Made by a program: the position numbers and the translations under genes. Source: Pseudarthrobacter naphthalenicus (GTDB lineage: Bacteria > Actinomycetota > Actinomycetes > Actinomycetales > Micrococcaceae). Taken from it: a stretch of 64,000 nucleotides of DNA. Shown here one piece after another: positions 1 to 7,502 of this stretch. The stretch is taken from positions 1-64,000 of the forward strand of contig NZ_JARESG010000016.1 in the NCBI RefSeq assembly GCF_029076445.1. Direction: 5' to 3'. A model generated the notes under the pieces. The model searched no databases. It had not been told where the DNA came from and worked only from the letters and a program-made list of their open reading frames with translations. The stretch's first letter is position 1. Each line of letters starts with the position of its first letter.

Positions 1-128
1 ACGTTCCAGGGGCAATCATGGGAGCACCCTATGGGCAGCCACTGACAGCGAAGCTGACGTGTCCACCACAAAGAAGAACCAACCAATCACTGACAATCGA
101 GGACGCTGTTCCATGACTACAGATAAAT

Positions 129-224
129 AGCGCCAACTCGGCAGGGTGCCACCGGCTCCTGAAAGAAGGCGGCGCGGTACTGGTGACCGACGCGGCCGAA
201 CTGACCGAACTGCTCGCCAGCTAG
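129..224 (+). pseudogene. dprA: 3' remnant of a dprA-like gene
   Basis: Reading from 129 to the TAG at 222-224 gives a short peptide that includes SAGCHRLLKEGGAVLVTDA. This resembles the C-terminal edge of the DprA Rossmann fold, the single-stranded-DNA-binding protein that loads RecA. In-frame stops lie just upstream and no start or N-terminal domain precedes it, so only about the last 30 residues survive. Plasmid-borne dprA-like genes are known in actinobacteria, which suits the neighbouring mobilisation genes. The match is short and recognised from memory, so the call is moderate. Confidence 0.5.
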
Positions 225-230
225 CCCGGG

Positions 231-258
231 GGTGGCCGGCCTTTCGGGGCCGGTCACC
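231..258 (+). terminator. GC-rich hairpin after the dprA remnant
   Basis: GGTGGCCGGCC (231-241) pairs with GGCCGGTCACC (248-258) with one mismatch and a 6-nt loop, starting 7 nt after the remnant's stop codon. There is no T-tract. It is probably the original terminator of the truncated gene. Confidence 0.4.
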
Positions 259-261
259 GCG

Positions 262-315
262 GGCGGTCCGCCGTCCTGGGCGGCTTGCGCTCTTGGTCGG
301 CAGCGGCGGACCGCC
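262..315. repeat. Palindrome pair 1 (GGCGGTCCGCC / GGCGGACCGCC)
   Basis: Two 11-bp near-palindromes lie at 262-272 and 305-315, centres 43 bp apart, and together they form an inverted repeat. A second pair with the same two sequences in the same order and almost the same spacing lies downstream of the parB-like gene (2243-2297). A further perfect 16-bp palindrome, CTGCCGCCGGCGGCAG, is at 342-357. Possible roles are a protein-binding site (partition or replication control) or a transcript hairpin. Confidence 0.55.
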
Positions 316-799
316 ATCCGCCAGAACCAGGTGCGGTGCAGCTGCCGCCGGCGGCAGACCAGGGTGCCACGAAAGGGCCGTACTTCGGTGGCGGCTAAGA
401 GGAACGAATGTTCCCAGAGCTCACACCCATTAGGGCGTCCGCTGGCGCGGCCGGCTGTTAGGCGCTGCCGGTCCGTCGCAGAGCTCCTGCCCGTCATCAC
501 CTGTTGGTCCACAAGCGTTTTTTGTTGCTGTCCTGCGGATTCTAGGCGCCCGCTCCAGCCTGTCTAACCCCTCCTTCGTCGGGGCCTGCGGTGCAGGAAT
601 TTCCCTGCGGCGCTCCTGCGTCGCTGATTTCCTTAGGGAATTTCCCACACCTTGCCCAAGGGTAGACAGGCTTCCGTCGGCCGCCGAGCAAGCAAGCTTG
701 CCAGTAACCAAAAAACAACGGGGGGAGAAGGGGAGCTGGCCGGTCACCTACACCGCCCCACCCACCCACCCCACTTCTCGGACAAGAAGGAACAACACC
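316..799. other. Non-coding stretch upstream of the parB-like gene
   Basis: No convincing gene was found. GGAATTTCCC occurs at 596-605 and again inside GGGAATTTCCC at 636-646. CCTGTCTAACCC near 559 is nearly complementary to GGGTAGACAGG at 660-670. This is probably the promoter and regulatory region of the parB-like gene. Confidence 0.4.
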
Positions 800-2149
800 A
801 TGACCGCAACACCCACGCTTGAAATGCTCGACCCGGCAACCCTGACTGTTGATGTGAACGTCCGTAAGGACGCGGCCCTGACCGCCGACTTCATCGCCAG
901 CATCAAGGAACATGGAGTGATGGAACCGGTGATCGCGCACCGCAAGGACGATGGCACCGTGCATGTCCTGATGGGCCAGCGCCGCACCCGCGCCGCCGTC
1001 GAAGCCAGACGCGAGGCCATCCCGGTGATGATCATCCAGTCCCCGGAAGAAGCGGAACGGATCGTGACGCAGGTGGTGGAGAACATCCAGCGCGCCGAAC
1101 TGACCGAAGCCGACGAGGCCGACGCCTACCACCAGCTATCCCTGATCGGCGTCTCGGCGGCCGCGATCGCGAAGAAAACAGGGAGGACGAAGACCACCGT
1201 GGAAAGCGCCCTCAAAGCGAAGTCATCGGATGCCGGAGCCGCCGCCCTGGGCAAAGGATGGAGCATCGAGGAAGCGTTGATCATGGCCGAGTTTGAAGGG
1301 AACCGGGATGCGACGGCGGAATTAGAGTCGGTCATCATGGATGAACCGGGTCAGCTCCTTCACGTCGCCCAGTTGCTGCGTGACCGCCGCGAAAGCGCCG
1401 CCGCACTCGCGGCCCTGACCGAGGAGCTGGAAGCCCACGGCAAGATCATTGTGGAGGACGCCGGGCACTATGCCGATGAGGAGAACCTGTACGTCTCAGC
1501 GGCCAACAGGGCAGACGGTGAACCGGCCACTGATGAGGACGCCAACGCCTACGTGATCAGTACCGACTATCGGGGCCAGCACAACGCGAAGCCTGCCATC
1601 ACAGGTTGGAAGGAACTGGGCTTCACGCCGAGGTACGAACGTTACGATGGCGGCCGCCAAGCGCAGAAAGGCCCGATGACCGAGGAGCAGAAGGCCGAGC
1701 GGAAAACGCTGATTGAGAACAATAAATCGATGGTTTCGGCGACGACGGTAAGGCGCCACTTTGTGAAGAGTTTGCTGGCGCGTAAGCAGGCTCCGAAGGG
1801 CTGGCAGTACTTCACCGTGCATGCCATCACGCACCATCCGGAGACGGCCAGCGGCTATGACGGCAAGGTTGCCGCTGAGTTGGTTGGGGCGAAGGTTGAG
1901 GAGTCCAACGCGTGGGCGTGGAATCCGCTCCGCGAGCACGTGGCCAAGACGACGGCACGGCCGGAGTTTTCCCTGATCGCGTTGGTGTGTGCCGGGTATG
2001 AAAAGACGATCGCCAAGGACTCGTGGCGCTCCCCGAGCCAGACGCACCGGGACTACTTGAAGCAACTGGTTCTTTGGGGCTATACCGCGAGTGAGACTGA
2101 GCAGATCATCCTCGACAGCGGCAAGCCGAACGAGGCCGACGCCGCCTAA
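800..2149 (+). CDS. ParB/RepB/Spo0J N-terminal domain protein (orphan)
   Basis: The protein is 449 aa. Residues about 10-115 form a ParB N-terminal (ParB/Srx) domain, with the nucleotide-binding arginine motif GQRRTRAA and a following VVENIQRAELTEADEADAY segment typical of ParB. A helix-turn-helix segment follows (about 115-150). The C-terminal 300 residues are not recognised. The ATG at 800 follows AGAAGG and skips an unsupported upstream extension. No parA partner is present, so this may be a transcription factor or a plasmid-maintenance protein rather than a complete partition system. Paired palindromes on both sides are candidate binding sites. Confidence 0.8.
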   Translation: MTATPTLEMLDPATLTVDVNVRKDAALTADFIASIKEHGVMEPVIAHRKDDGTVHVLMGQRRTRAAVEARREAIPVMIIQSPEEAERIVTQVVENIQRAELTEADEADAYHQLSLIGVSAAAIAKKTGRTKTTVESALKAKSSDAGAAALGKGWSIEEALIMAEFEGNRDATAELESVIMDEPGQLLHVAQLLRDRRESAAALAALTEELEAHGKIIVEDAGHYADEENLYVSAANRADGEPATDEDANAYVISTDYRGQHNAKPAITGWKELGFTPRYERYDGGRQAQKGPMTEEQKAERKTLIENNKSMVSATTVRRHFVKSLLARKQAPKGWQYFTVHAITHHPETASGYDGKVAAELVGAKVEESNAWAWNPLREHVAKTTARPEFSLIALVCAGYEKTIAKDSWRSPSQTHRDYLKQLVLWGYTASETEQIILDSGKPNEADAA

Positions 2150-2242
2150 ACTGCTACCGCCTTGCCGGGCATCATCTGTCGCAACCGCCCGGCAAGGCCA
2201 CCAGCCATCACCACACCGGGGTACGGAACCTTCGAGACGTCG

Positions 2243-2297
2243 GGCGGTCCGCCGCCCGGAGCGAACCACAGCAGCTACTCACCGGCGGCGGACCGCC
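2243..2297. repeat. Palindrome pair 2 (GGCGGTCCGCC / GGCGGACCGCC)
   Basis: The two 11-mers lie at 2243-2253 and 2287-2297, centres 44 bp apart. With their flanks the arms extend to 14 bp (GGCGGTCCGCCGCC). The pair starts 94 bp after the parB-like stop codon and repeats the arrangement at 262-315. It could be a binding-site pair or a large stem-loop. Confidence 0.55.
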
Positions 2298-2430
2298 GAT
2301 CGACGCGACTATCCCACGCCGGCACTTGGTGCCGCGCTGTCATAAACAGCGGGCTTTCCCGCGCAGCTGGGTTCAGGGAAACATGCTCAGCTACGCTGAG
2401 TTCGCAAGATCTCCTTTGTCCGAGGAGCGA

Positions 2431-2466
2431 AGACAGGCCGACCCTCCAGCCGGCCTGTCTTTGTTT
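2431..2466 (+). terminator. Rho-independent terminator
   Basis: A perfect 10-bp stem (AGACAGGCCG 2431-2440 with CGGCCTGTCT 2451-2460) and a 10-nt loop are followed by TTGTTT. The orientation ends + strand transcription, possibly of the parB-like transcript or of an unseen small RNA. Confidence 0.75.
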
Positions 2467-2540
2467 AACCACACTCCGGGCACAACCAGGGAGAACGCAC
2501 ATGCCCCGTCCTGGCAAAGATTTAGAACATCACCAGCGAG

Positions 2541-2582
2541 ACAGTTAAGGCTCCGCACCCAACGGTGCGGAGCCTTAACTGT
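2541..2582. repeat. Perfect 19-bp inverted repeat, 4-nt loop
   Basis: Arms 2541-2559 and 2564-2582 are fully complementary around the loop CAAC. There is no T-tract on either side, so a bidirectional or factor-assisted terminator, an RNA hairpin or a protein site are all possible. About 260 bp beyond it (2583-2844) hold no recognisable gene. Confidence 0.7.
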
Positions 2583-2844
2583 GTGTGCTCACAGCCAGAC
2601 CCCGCCACGTCCCGGAGGCGGGACGGCGGCGGCGAGGCCTGGTCCGGGGGAGTCTTTCCCGTCCCCGACCCCGCACTCAACAGAGGCTGTGCACAGCCAC
2701 CGCTCGCCTGAGGGCGACGTGGGCACATGAGGGGAGGTGGTGGTTGTGTGCAGGTGGTCCGGTGGGTCCCGTCGTCCAGATGTGTGCGGGAAAAGCAGCG
2801 GAGCGGTTGGGCTTTTGCCGTGCACATGTGGGCGAGGGGCAGGT

Positions 2845-3153
2845 CTACTCGGCCCCGGTAACCCCGTCGTCCGTGGACGGGGAACTATCGTCCGAGGTCC
2901 GGGTGGTGGCCGGCTTCCGGCGGCGAGCGGCGGCACCGGATTCGAGCCCGAGCTTCTTCAGTTCCTCGGTGCTCCACCCGTCTTTAGTGGCGCGCACGTA
3001 GGCGCGCTTGTCTTCACGCTCGGCGTCGGCGAGCTGCTCGCGCAGGTCGGTGATCCGCTGCCTGGTCTTGACCAGGTTCGTGACGGACTCGATACGCGAG
3101 TCCAGGAGGGCGCGGGCCTGATTGCGGGTCTGTTCAATATCAATGGTTGGCAT
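2845..3153 (-). CDS. Small basic protein divergent from mobC
   Basis: The 102-aa product has a helical, charged N-terminal half (heptad-like LVKTRQRITDLREQLADAE, about 35-55). It then has the segment DGWSTEELKKLGLES and an Arg/Lys- and Ser/Thr-rich tail. The ATG at 3153 follows GGTGGG; the upstream reading-frame extension is not supported. It faces away from mobC, with the candidate oriT between them, so an accessory role in mobilisation is plausible but unproven. No named family was recognised. Confidence 0.55.
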   Translation of the reverse strand: MPTIDIEQTRNQARALLDSRIESVTNLVKTRQRITDLREQLADAEREDKRAYVRATKDGWSTEELKKLGLESGAAARRRKPATTRTSDDSSPSTDDGVTGAE

Positions 3154-3280
3154 GCACCCACCGTAACCACAGGCGGCCTCGTTTTTCGGGCAGCGACGCG
3201 CAGTGGCGTGCCGCTTCACGACCACCAAAGCACCAAACGGCACGAAAAGAGCAGGAGCCGACTTTGCCGGAGCAAGCTGG

Positions 3281-3328
3281 GAACTTAGCCGGGCTAAGTT
3301 CGTGTCGCTCCCGGGAACTTTGTTCCGG
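3281..3328. other. Candidate origin of transfer (oriT)
   Basis: A perfect inverted repeat, GAACTTAGCC (3281-3290) with GGCTAAGTTC (3292-3301), is followed 9 bp later by a shorter one (GGAAC-TTT-GTTCC inside 3313-3327). It sits in the gap between a divergent small gene and mobC. In MobC/relaxase plasmids oriT with its inverted repeat usually lies directly upstream of mobC. The nick site itself cannot be assigned by eye. Confidence 0.45.
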
Positions 3329-3401
3329 TCGCGGCAGACTGGTGTCTGGTCCCGGGGTTCCCGGGTCGCTGCGCTGGCAAGGTAGGGGAGGGGCGGAACA
3401 G

Positions 3402-3797
3402 ATGAGTGAAGGCAACGGCTTCGCCGGGTGGAAGTCCCGCCGCCGCCGCGCGAACGTTGACGGTGGCAGGATGCACCGTCACGAGGTCAAGGTCAGCCCT
3501 GAAGAAGAGGCCCAGCTGCTCGCCTTGGCGGAGAAGCACCGCGTCACAATCCCGCGGCTTTTGATTGAAGCGGCGTTGAATGAGGACAGCGAAAGCCCGT
3601 CGGAGCGGCGTGATCAGTTCATGCAGCTTTCGAACCTGCAGCGCCTGATCGGGTCCGTGGCGAACAACATCAACCAGATCGCCCGGCACGCTAACTCGAC
3701 AGGTGAAGTACCGCCTGATGCGGCGCCCGCTATTGCTCATGCCAGGAGCGTCATCATCCGGATTGACCGCCAGCTGGCAGACATGGCTGGCCGGTGA
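3402..3797 (+). CDS. mobC: Mobilisation accessory protein MobC
   Basis: The 131-aa protein matches the bacterial MobC family (PF05713), DNA-binding accessory proteins that help the relaxase open oriT. The N-terminal part (about 20-65) looks like a ribbon-helix-helix (HEVKVSPEEEAQLLALAEKH). The diagnostic segment LIGSVANNINQIARHANSTG lies at about 90-110. The ATG at 3402 has GGGGAGG upstream. The relaxase gene starts 7 nt after its stop, and the candidate oriT lies upstream. Confidence 0.88.
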   Translation: MSEGNGFAGWKSRRRRANVDGGRMHRHEVKVSPEEEAQLLALAEKHRVTIPRLLIEAALNEDSESPSERRDQFMQLSNLQRLIGSVANNINQIARHANSTGEVPPDAAPAIAHARSVIIRIDRQLADMAGR

Positions 3798-3804
3798 TCC
3801 TGAC

Positions 3805-5409
3805 GTGATTCCGAACATCACCCAGGGCGACCGCATGGCGGGCCTGATGATCTACCTTGCGGGCCCGGGCCGGGCGAATGAACACGAGGAACCGCACCTC
3901 GTTGCCGGTGACGCCGCGCTCATGGCGTGGCATGACGAGACCGAACTGAACCGCGATGCGGCCCTGGATATCGCCAACGCCCTCGACCGGGCGAAGCAGT
4001 TTTACAAAACCGAGGTCGACGGCGGCCACGTCTTCCACTGCTCACTGAGCCTGGCCGCGGAAGAAGGCCAGCTCACTGACGAGAAGTGGGGCGCCATCGC
4101 GAATGACTTCATGAAGGACATGGACTTCACCGAAGACGGCGGAAAGGCCCCGGCCCGGTGGGTTGCCGTCCGCCACGGACTGAGCAAGAACGGCAACGAC
4201 CACATCCATATCGTGGCCAGCATGGTCCGTGACGACGGCACCAAATGGAACAGCTGGAAGAGCAAGTACAAGTCCCAACAGGTCGCCCGGGCACTGGAGA
4301 AAAAGTACGGACTCACCGCACTCGACGCGGTCCGGGCCGAACGCGGATACACCCCCGCGGAACAGGCCAAAGCCACCCGCCAGGGACTGCCCGAAGTCGA
4401 ACGCCACAGCCTCGCCCGCAAGGTCCGCACCTGCGCTGCGGCGTCAACTGACGAAGCAGAATTCGTCCGCCGCGCACGCCAGGAAGGCCTGCTCGTCCGC
4501 CCTCGCTACGCTGCTGGCCGGACCGATGTCGTAACCGGATACTCCGTTGCCGAACGGCCACGCAAGGGGGAGCGGGCCGTTTGGTTCGGCGGCAACTCCC
4601 TGGGACGCGATCTTGCCCTGCCCAAGCTCCGCAGCGAATGGGAGAGCACCCCCGAATCAGCCACCGCGGCCGTCGCGGAATGGAACGCCGCAGCCCGCAA
4701 CCGCCGACCCGTTGCTCCGGGCAGGGAGACGCTGCAGCCCTCCGCGGAACTCTGGGGCAAGTACGCCAACGACATCAACGCTCTCCGCGAGAAACTTGCC
4801 ACCACCCCGCACAATGACCACGTTGCCTGGGCGCAGGCCGCCCGTGAAACAGCAGCCGCTTTCGGTGCATGGTCCAGGCGCATCGAACCTACCCCCGGTC
4901 CACTGGCAGATGCCGCACGCGAGCTGTCCAAATCCGCCCAGCTCCGCCGCTACCCGAAGCGCTCCGCGGCCGCGCTGCCGTCGGCACGTGGAGCGACAAT
5001 GATCCTGCTGGCTGCCACCTCCAAGAGCGAACGGGCAGCGTACGCCCTGATGTTCCGGCAACTCGCCCAGACCGCCCGGGCCATCCACGACATGCACAAA
5101 GCCACCGACGACCTGCGACGCGTCCGCGGGCTCGCCGCAGCTGTGACCGCTGCCAGCAAAGTTGTTGAAGCCAGCGCCACAACCCAGACCATCAAGGCAC
5201 AGCCGATCACGATGGACGCACTGCGGGAACAGCACCCCGGTGCCAGCGAAGAAGCCCTCCGGGCGCGGCTCATCGCCGAACGCTCGCGCGGCGGCTCACC
5301 CATCCCGACAACACTCACCAGGGCAGAAAAGACACTGCAGCAGGCCGGGCATACCGGCCCGCAGGAGCCACACAGGGACCACCATCCGAATCCAGGCATC
5401 GAGCGATAG
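3805..5409 (+). CDS. Relaxase / mobilisation nuclease
   Basis: The protein is 534 aa. The relaxase nicks one strand at oriT and covalently pilots it to the recipient. The GTG at 3805 gives the family's usual start, VIPNITQGDRMAGLMIYLAGPG, with the likely catalytic Tyr in that segment. Metal-site histidines are in HVFHCSLSL (about 75) and in HGLSKNGNDHIHIV (about 118-131), the HxH signature of PF03432 relaxases. The C-terminal half is helical and unassigned. No coupling protein or type IV secretion genes are visible, so the element looks mobilisable rather than self-transmissible. Confidence 0.87.
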   Translation: MIPNITQGDRMAGLMIYLAGPGRANEHEEPHLVAGDAALMAWHDETELNRDAALDIANALDRAKQFYKTEVDGGHVFHCSLSLAAEEGQLTDEKWGAIANDFMKDMDFTEDGGKAPARWVAVRHGLSKNGNDHIHIVASMVRDDGTKWNSWKSKYKSQQVARALEKKYGLTALDAVRAERGYTPAEQAKATRQGLPEVERHSLARKVRTCAAASTDEAEFVRRARQEGLLVRPRYAAGRTDVVTGYSVAERPRKGERAVWFGGNSLGRDLALPKLRSEWESTPESATAAVAEWNAAARNRRPVAPGRETLQPSAELWGKYANDINALREKLATTPHNDHVAWAQAARETAAAFGAWSRRIEPTPGPLADAARELSKSAQLRRYPKRSAAALPSARGATMILLAATSKSERAAYALMFRQLAQTARAIHDMHKATDDLRRVRGLAAAVTAASKVVEASATTQTIKAQPITMDALREQHPGASEEALRARLIAERSRGGSPIPTTLTRAEKTLQQAGHTGPQEPHRDHHPNPGIER

Positions 5410-5418
5410 GGGAAGAGC

Positions 5419-6180
5419 ATGAGCGAAGCAGACGGAATGGACGAAGCAGTAGACGGTGCGATGCGTACCGGGCTAATGGTCGCCGCACGCATTGGCGAAC
5501 AACTGGCCCGCATGCGGGAAGAAGAGCAGCGCACCATCGCCACCGCCGAGGAACAACGCGCGCGCCTGTTGCAGGAACGCTTCGACGCCCAACGCGCAGC
5601 AGCGCGCGCCCAGCTCGCACCCACTGCCAGGGATGACTGGTGGGACAAAGCCACCCCCCACATGATCGAACAAGCCCACCAGACAGCTACCGCATGGAAG
5701 GCATACGACCCCGAAGCCGCCCAGGCATCCGACCACATCCGCAACCAGGTGCAGGCACGTTACGGCATCGACGTGAACAACACAGGCGCGGATGAAGCGT
5801 CCGTTTCCGCCGCCCTCACCCGGGCACAGCAAGCACGTACCGAAACCGACAACGAACGGACCAAAGCCGCAGCAGCTGCACGCACCGATGAAGCGGTAGT
5901 TGGAGCCGCGGTGGCTGGCGCCAACAGGCAGGACAAGGCAGCACAAAAGACACAGGAAGAACCGGGTTACGACTCCCCGCAACGGCGCCAGCAACTTGAA
6001 GAGAGCCTTGAAGGCAAAGGCGACCGCGAAGCCGTCAACTCCCGCCTCCTGGCCGACAAACACCAGGGCACGCCGCCGACGGCAGCCGTGGCTCAAAAGC
6101 CGTCTCTCGCCAAAACCTCGAAGATGACCAAACAGAGCGGCACGGACAAGACACTGGAACGGGGCGGGCTCGAACGCTAG
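5419..6180 (+). CDS. Coiled-coil protein downstream of the relaxase
   Basis: The 253-aa protein is acidic and alanine-rich, with a long predicted coiled coil at about 30-65 (EEEQRTIATAEEQRARLLQE). A WWDKATPHMIEQAHQTATAWKAYD-like segment follows at about 73-97, and the C-terminal third is low-complexity. It starts 9 nt after the relaxase stop with AGGGGAAGAGC before the ATG, so it belongs to the mob operon. No family was recognised; a role in DNA transfer is inferred from position only. Confidence 0.7.
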   Translation: MSEADGMDEAVDGAMRTGLMVAARIGEQLARMREEEQRTIATAEEQRARLLQERFDAQRAAARAQLAPTARDDWWDKATPHMIEQAHQTATAWKAYDPEAAQASDHIRNQVQARYGIDVNNTGADEASVSAALTRAQQARTETDNERTKAAAAARTDEAVVGAAVAGANRQDKAAQKTQEEPGYDSPQRRQQLEESLEGKGDREAVNSRLLADKHQGTPPTAAVAQKPSLAKTSKMTKQSGTDKTLERGGLER

Positions 6181-6633
6181 GACTTCAGTTCCCAGCGCTC
6201 CTCGTCCATTGAATTGGTCCCGAGATGCCTACTCGAAATACTGATTTCGGGGTGGTGGTCTTCATCCAACAACACGGCGGGCAGTGCGACCTCACGCGCG
6301 ATCGTTTCCGGCTTCCGCGTGCGGAGACGAAGCCGCGGCTCCTGGAGAGTCTCCGGCGCTGTGAAGACGCTGGCCCGCGATAAGTGCGGCCCAGTGGAGG
6401 GGGAGTTGGGGAGTCAGGTCGTACGGCTGTTCGAGGACGTCATCGATCGACGTTTGGCCTGCCAGCAGGGGCGCGGCCCCTGCCGTGGTCTCCATGCGTC
6501 CTCTCGACATGCCTTGACGGTAGCGGGTGCCGGACGTGTTGGGTCCAGCTGACACGCAGGCCGGCTGCTCAGCGACATAGCCCGCCGAGGCGGTGGCTGA
6601 GCGACATGGCCCGCCGTGAGGCGGTGGCTGTTG
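6181..6633. other. Gap with a 28/30-bp tandem repeat
   Basis: No gene is supported here. At 6571-6598 and 6600-6629 there are two near-identical tandem copies of a unit beginning AGCGACATRGCCCGCCG and ending GGCGGTGGCT. Each contains a short GC-rich inverted repeat. They sit just past the stop of the minus-strand gene that follows and may act as its transcription end or be remnants of a mobile element. Confidence 0.5.
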
Positions 6634-7305
6634 TTACGAGGGCGGGGGAGGGGGACACGTTTCATCGGTTGCCATGGAGTAGATGATTTTGGTCTTGTCG
6701 GTGAGTTCATCAATATCTTCCATGGTGATGTTGATGGCCGTGGAGCGGTTCTTCAGGATGAGTACGGCTTCCCTGCCTGGCCACAGCAGATGATCAGTGA
6801 AGGTCGAAAACGAGCGCCCGCTGGCGGTGCCGTATCTCAGAATCTCCTGCGGGTCAGTGGTGCGCTGGCCGAGGACAAGTTCCACGTCCACGTCGCCGAG
6901 GGGATCCACCGCTGTATCGAGGTAGCTGCCGAAGATCCTCAAGCGCTGCACGAAGCAAGGTTTGGTGGGATCGGCATTGTAGGCCTTGGCCCGCTCGATT
7001 ATTTCCGCGACCAGCCGGTCCGCTGTTTTGCGGGTGATCGGTTTCCCGAAGCTGGCCATGGCGAGGGCATTGCCGAGCGTTGTTGATCTCCACCACCATT
7101 GGCTGCCGTGGGAGTACTCGGCACGCTCGATGTACCCCGCGTCTTCAAGGCCCAGAAGGGTCGAATGCGGGCCGGCAGCGCCAAGAGACGAGAGCAGGGA
7201 CAAGGCCCATTCCTCATCGAAGTCTGCGAACCTGATCCGGCGCAGGAACTCTCTGGCTGCCGGGGCCGGCAAGCCAGCGATGACGTCAGTCTTCACGAGC
7301 CTCAT
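6634..7305 (-). CDS. Nucleotidyltransferase-fold protein with N-terminal winged helix
   Basis: The protein is 223 aa. The first 90 residues resemble a winged-helix domain (LLGLEDAGYIERAEY). Residues about 120-145 contain LRIFGSYLDTAVDPLGDVDVE, the GS-x(10)-D-x-D pattern of the nucleotidyltransferase (MNT/KNT) fold. The start at 7305 is chosen because the upstream extension is not protein-like. It could be a stand-alone toxin-type or regulatory nucleotidyltransferase. No HEPN partner is adjacent, so a toxin-antitoxin role is not supported. Confidence 0.65.
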   Translation of the reverse strand: MRLVKTDVIAGLPAPAAREFLRRIRFADFDEEWALSLLSSLGAAGPHSTLLGLEDAGYIERAEYSHGSQWWWRSTTLGNALAMASFGKPITRKTADRLVAEIIERAKAYNADPTKPCFVQRLRIFGSYLDTAVDPLGDVDVELVLGQRTTDPQEILRYGTASGRSFSTFTDHLLWPGREAVLILKNRSTAINITMEDIDELTDKTKIIYSMATDETCPPPPPS

Positions 7306-7502
7306 GCGGATACCGACGCCTTGGCAGCGCGGTCGGGATGGCGAGCGGCACCTGACCAAGATTGCACCTTGTCCATCCAGCAGATGCTATCGCGGTAGCT
7401 AATAAATACGACGGGCGGAAGACAACGGATAGGGCGGCCGGGACCATGCAGTAACGCGGCGACGGAACGGCCGTGGCGCGCGGCGCGTGACATTCTTGGG
7501 GT

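Noticed and set aside
117..747. Long overlapping frames on both strands upstream of the parB-like gene
   Set aside because: They have composition typical of shadow frames in GC-rich DNA, no ribosome-binding sites and no resemblance to known proteins. The dprA-like remnant is in a different short frame.
800..2149. Replication initiator function for the ParB-domain protein
   Set aside because: The sequence has a ParB/Srx N-terminal domain and no Rep signature, and no iteron array is visible next to it.
2326..2410. Possible tRNA or small RNA near 2340-2410
   Set aside because: Short inverted arms (GCTGT/ACAGC and CTCAGC/GCTGAG) do not build a cloverleaf and no conserved tRNA segments are present.
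6571..6629. CRISPR-like repeat
   Set aside because: There are only two adjacent copies with a single base between them and no spacers. It is a simple tandem duplication.
6634..7305. HEPN/MNT toxin-antitoxin pair
   Set aside because: Only the nucleotidyltransferase-like half is seen. No HEPN-type partner lies on either side.
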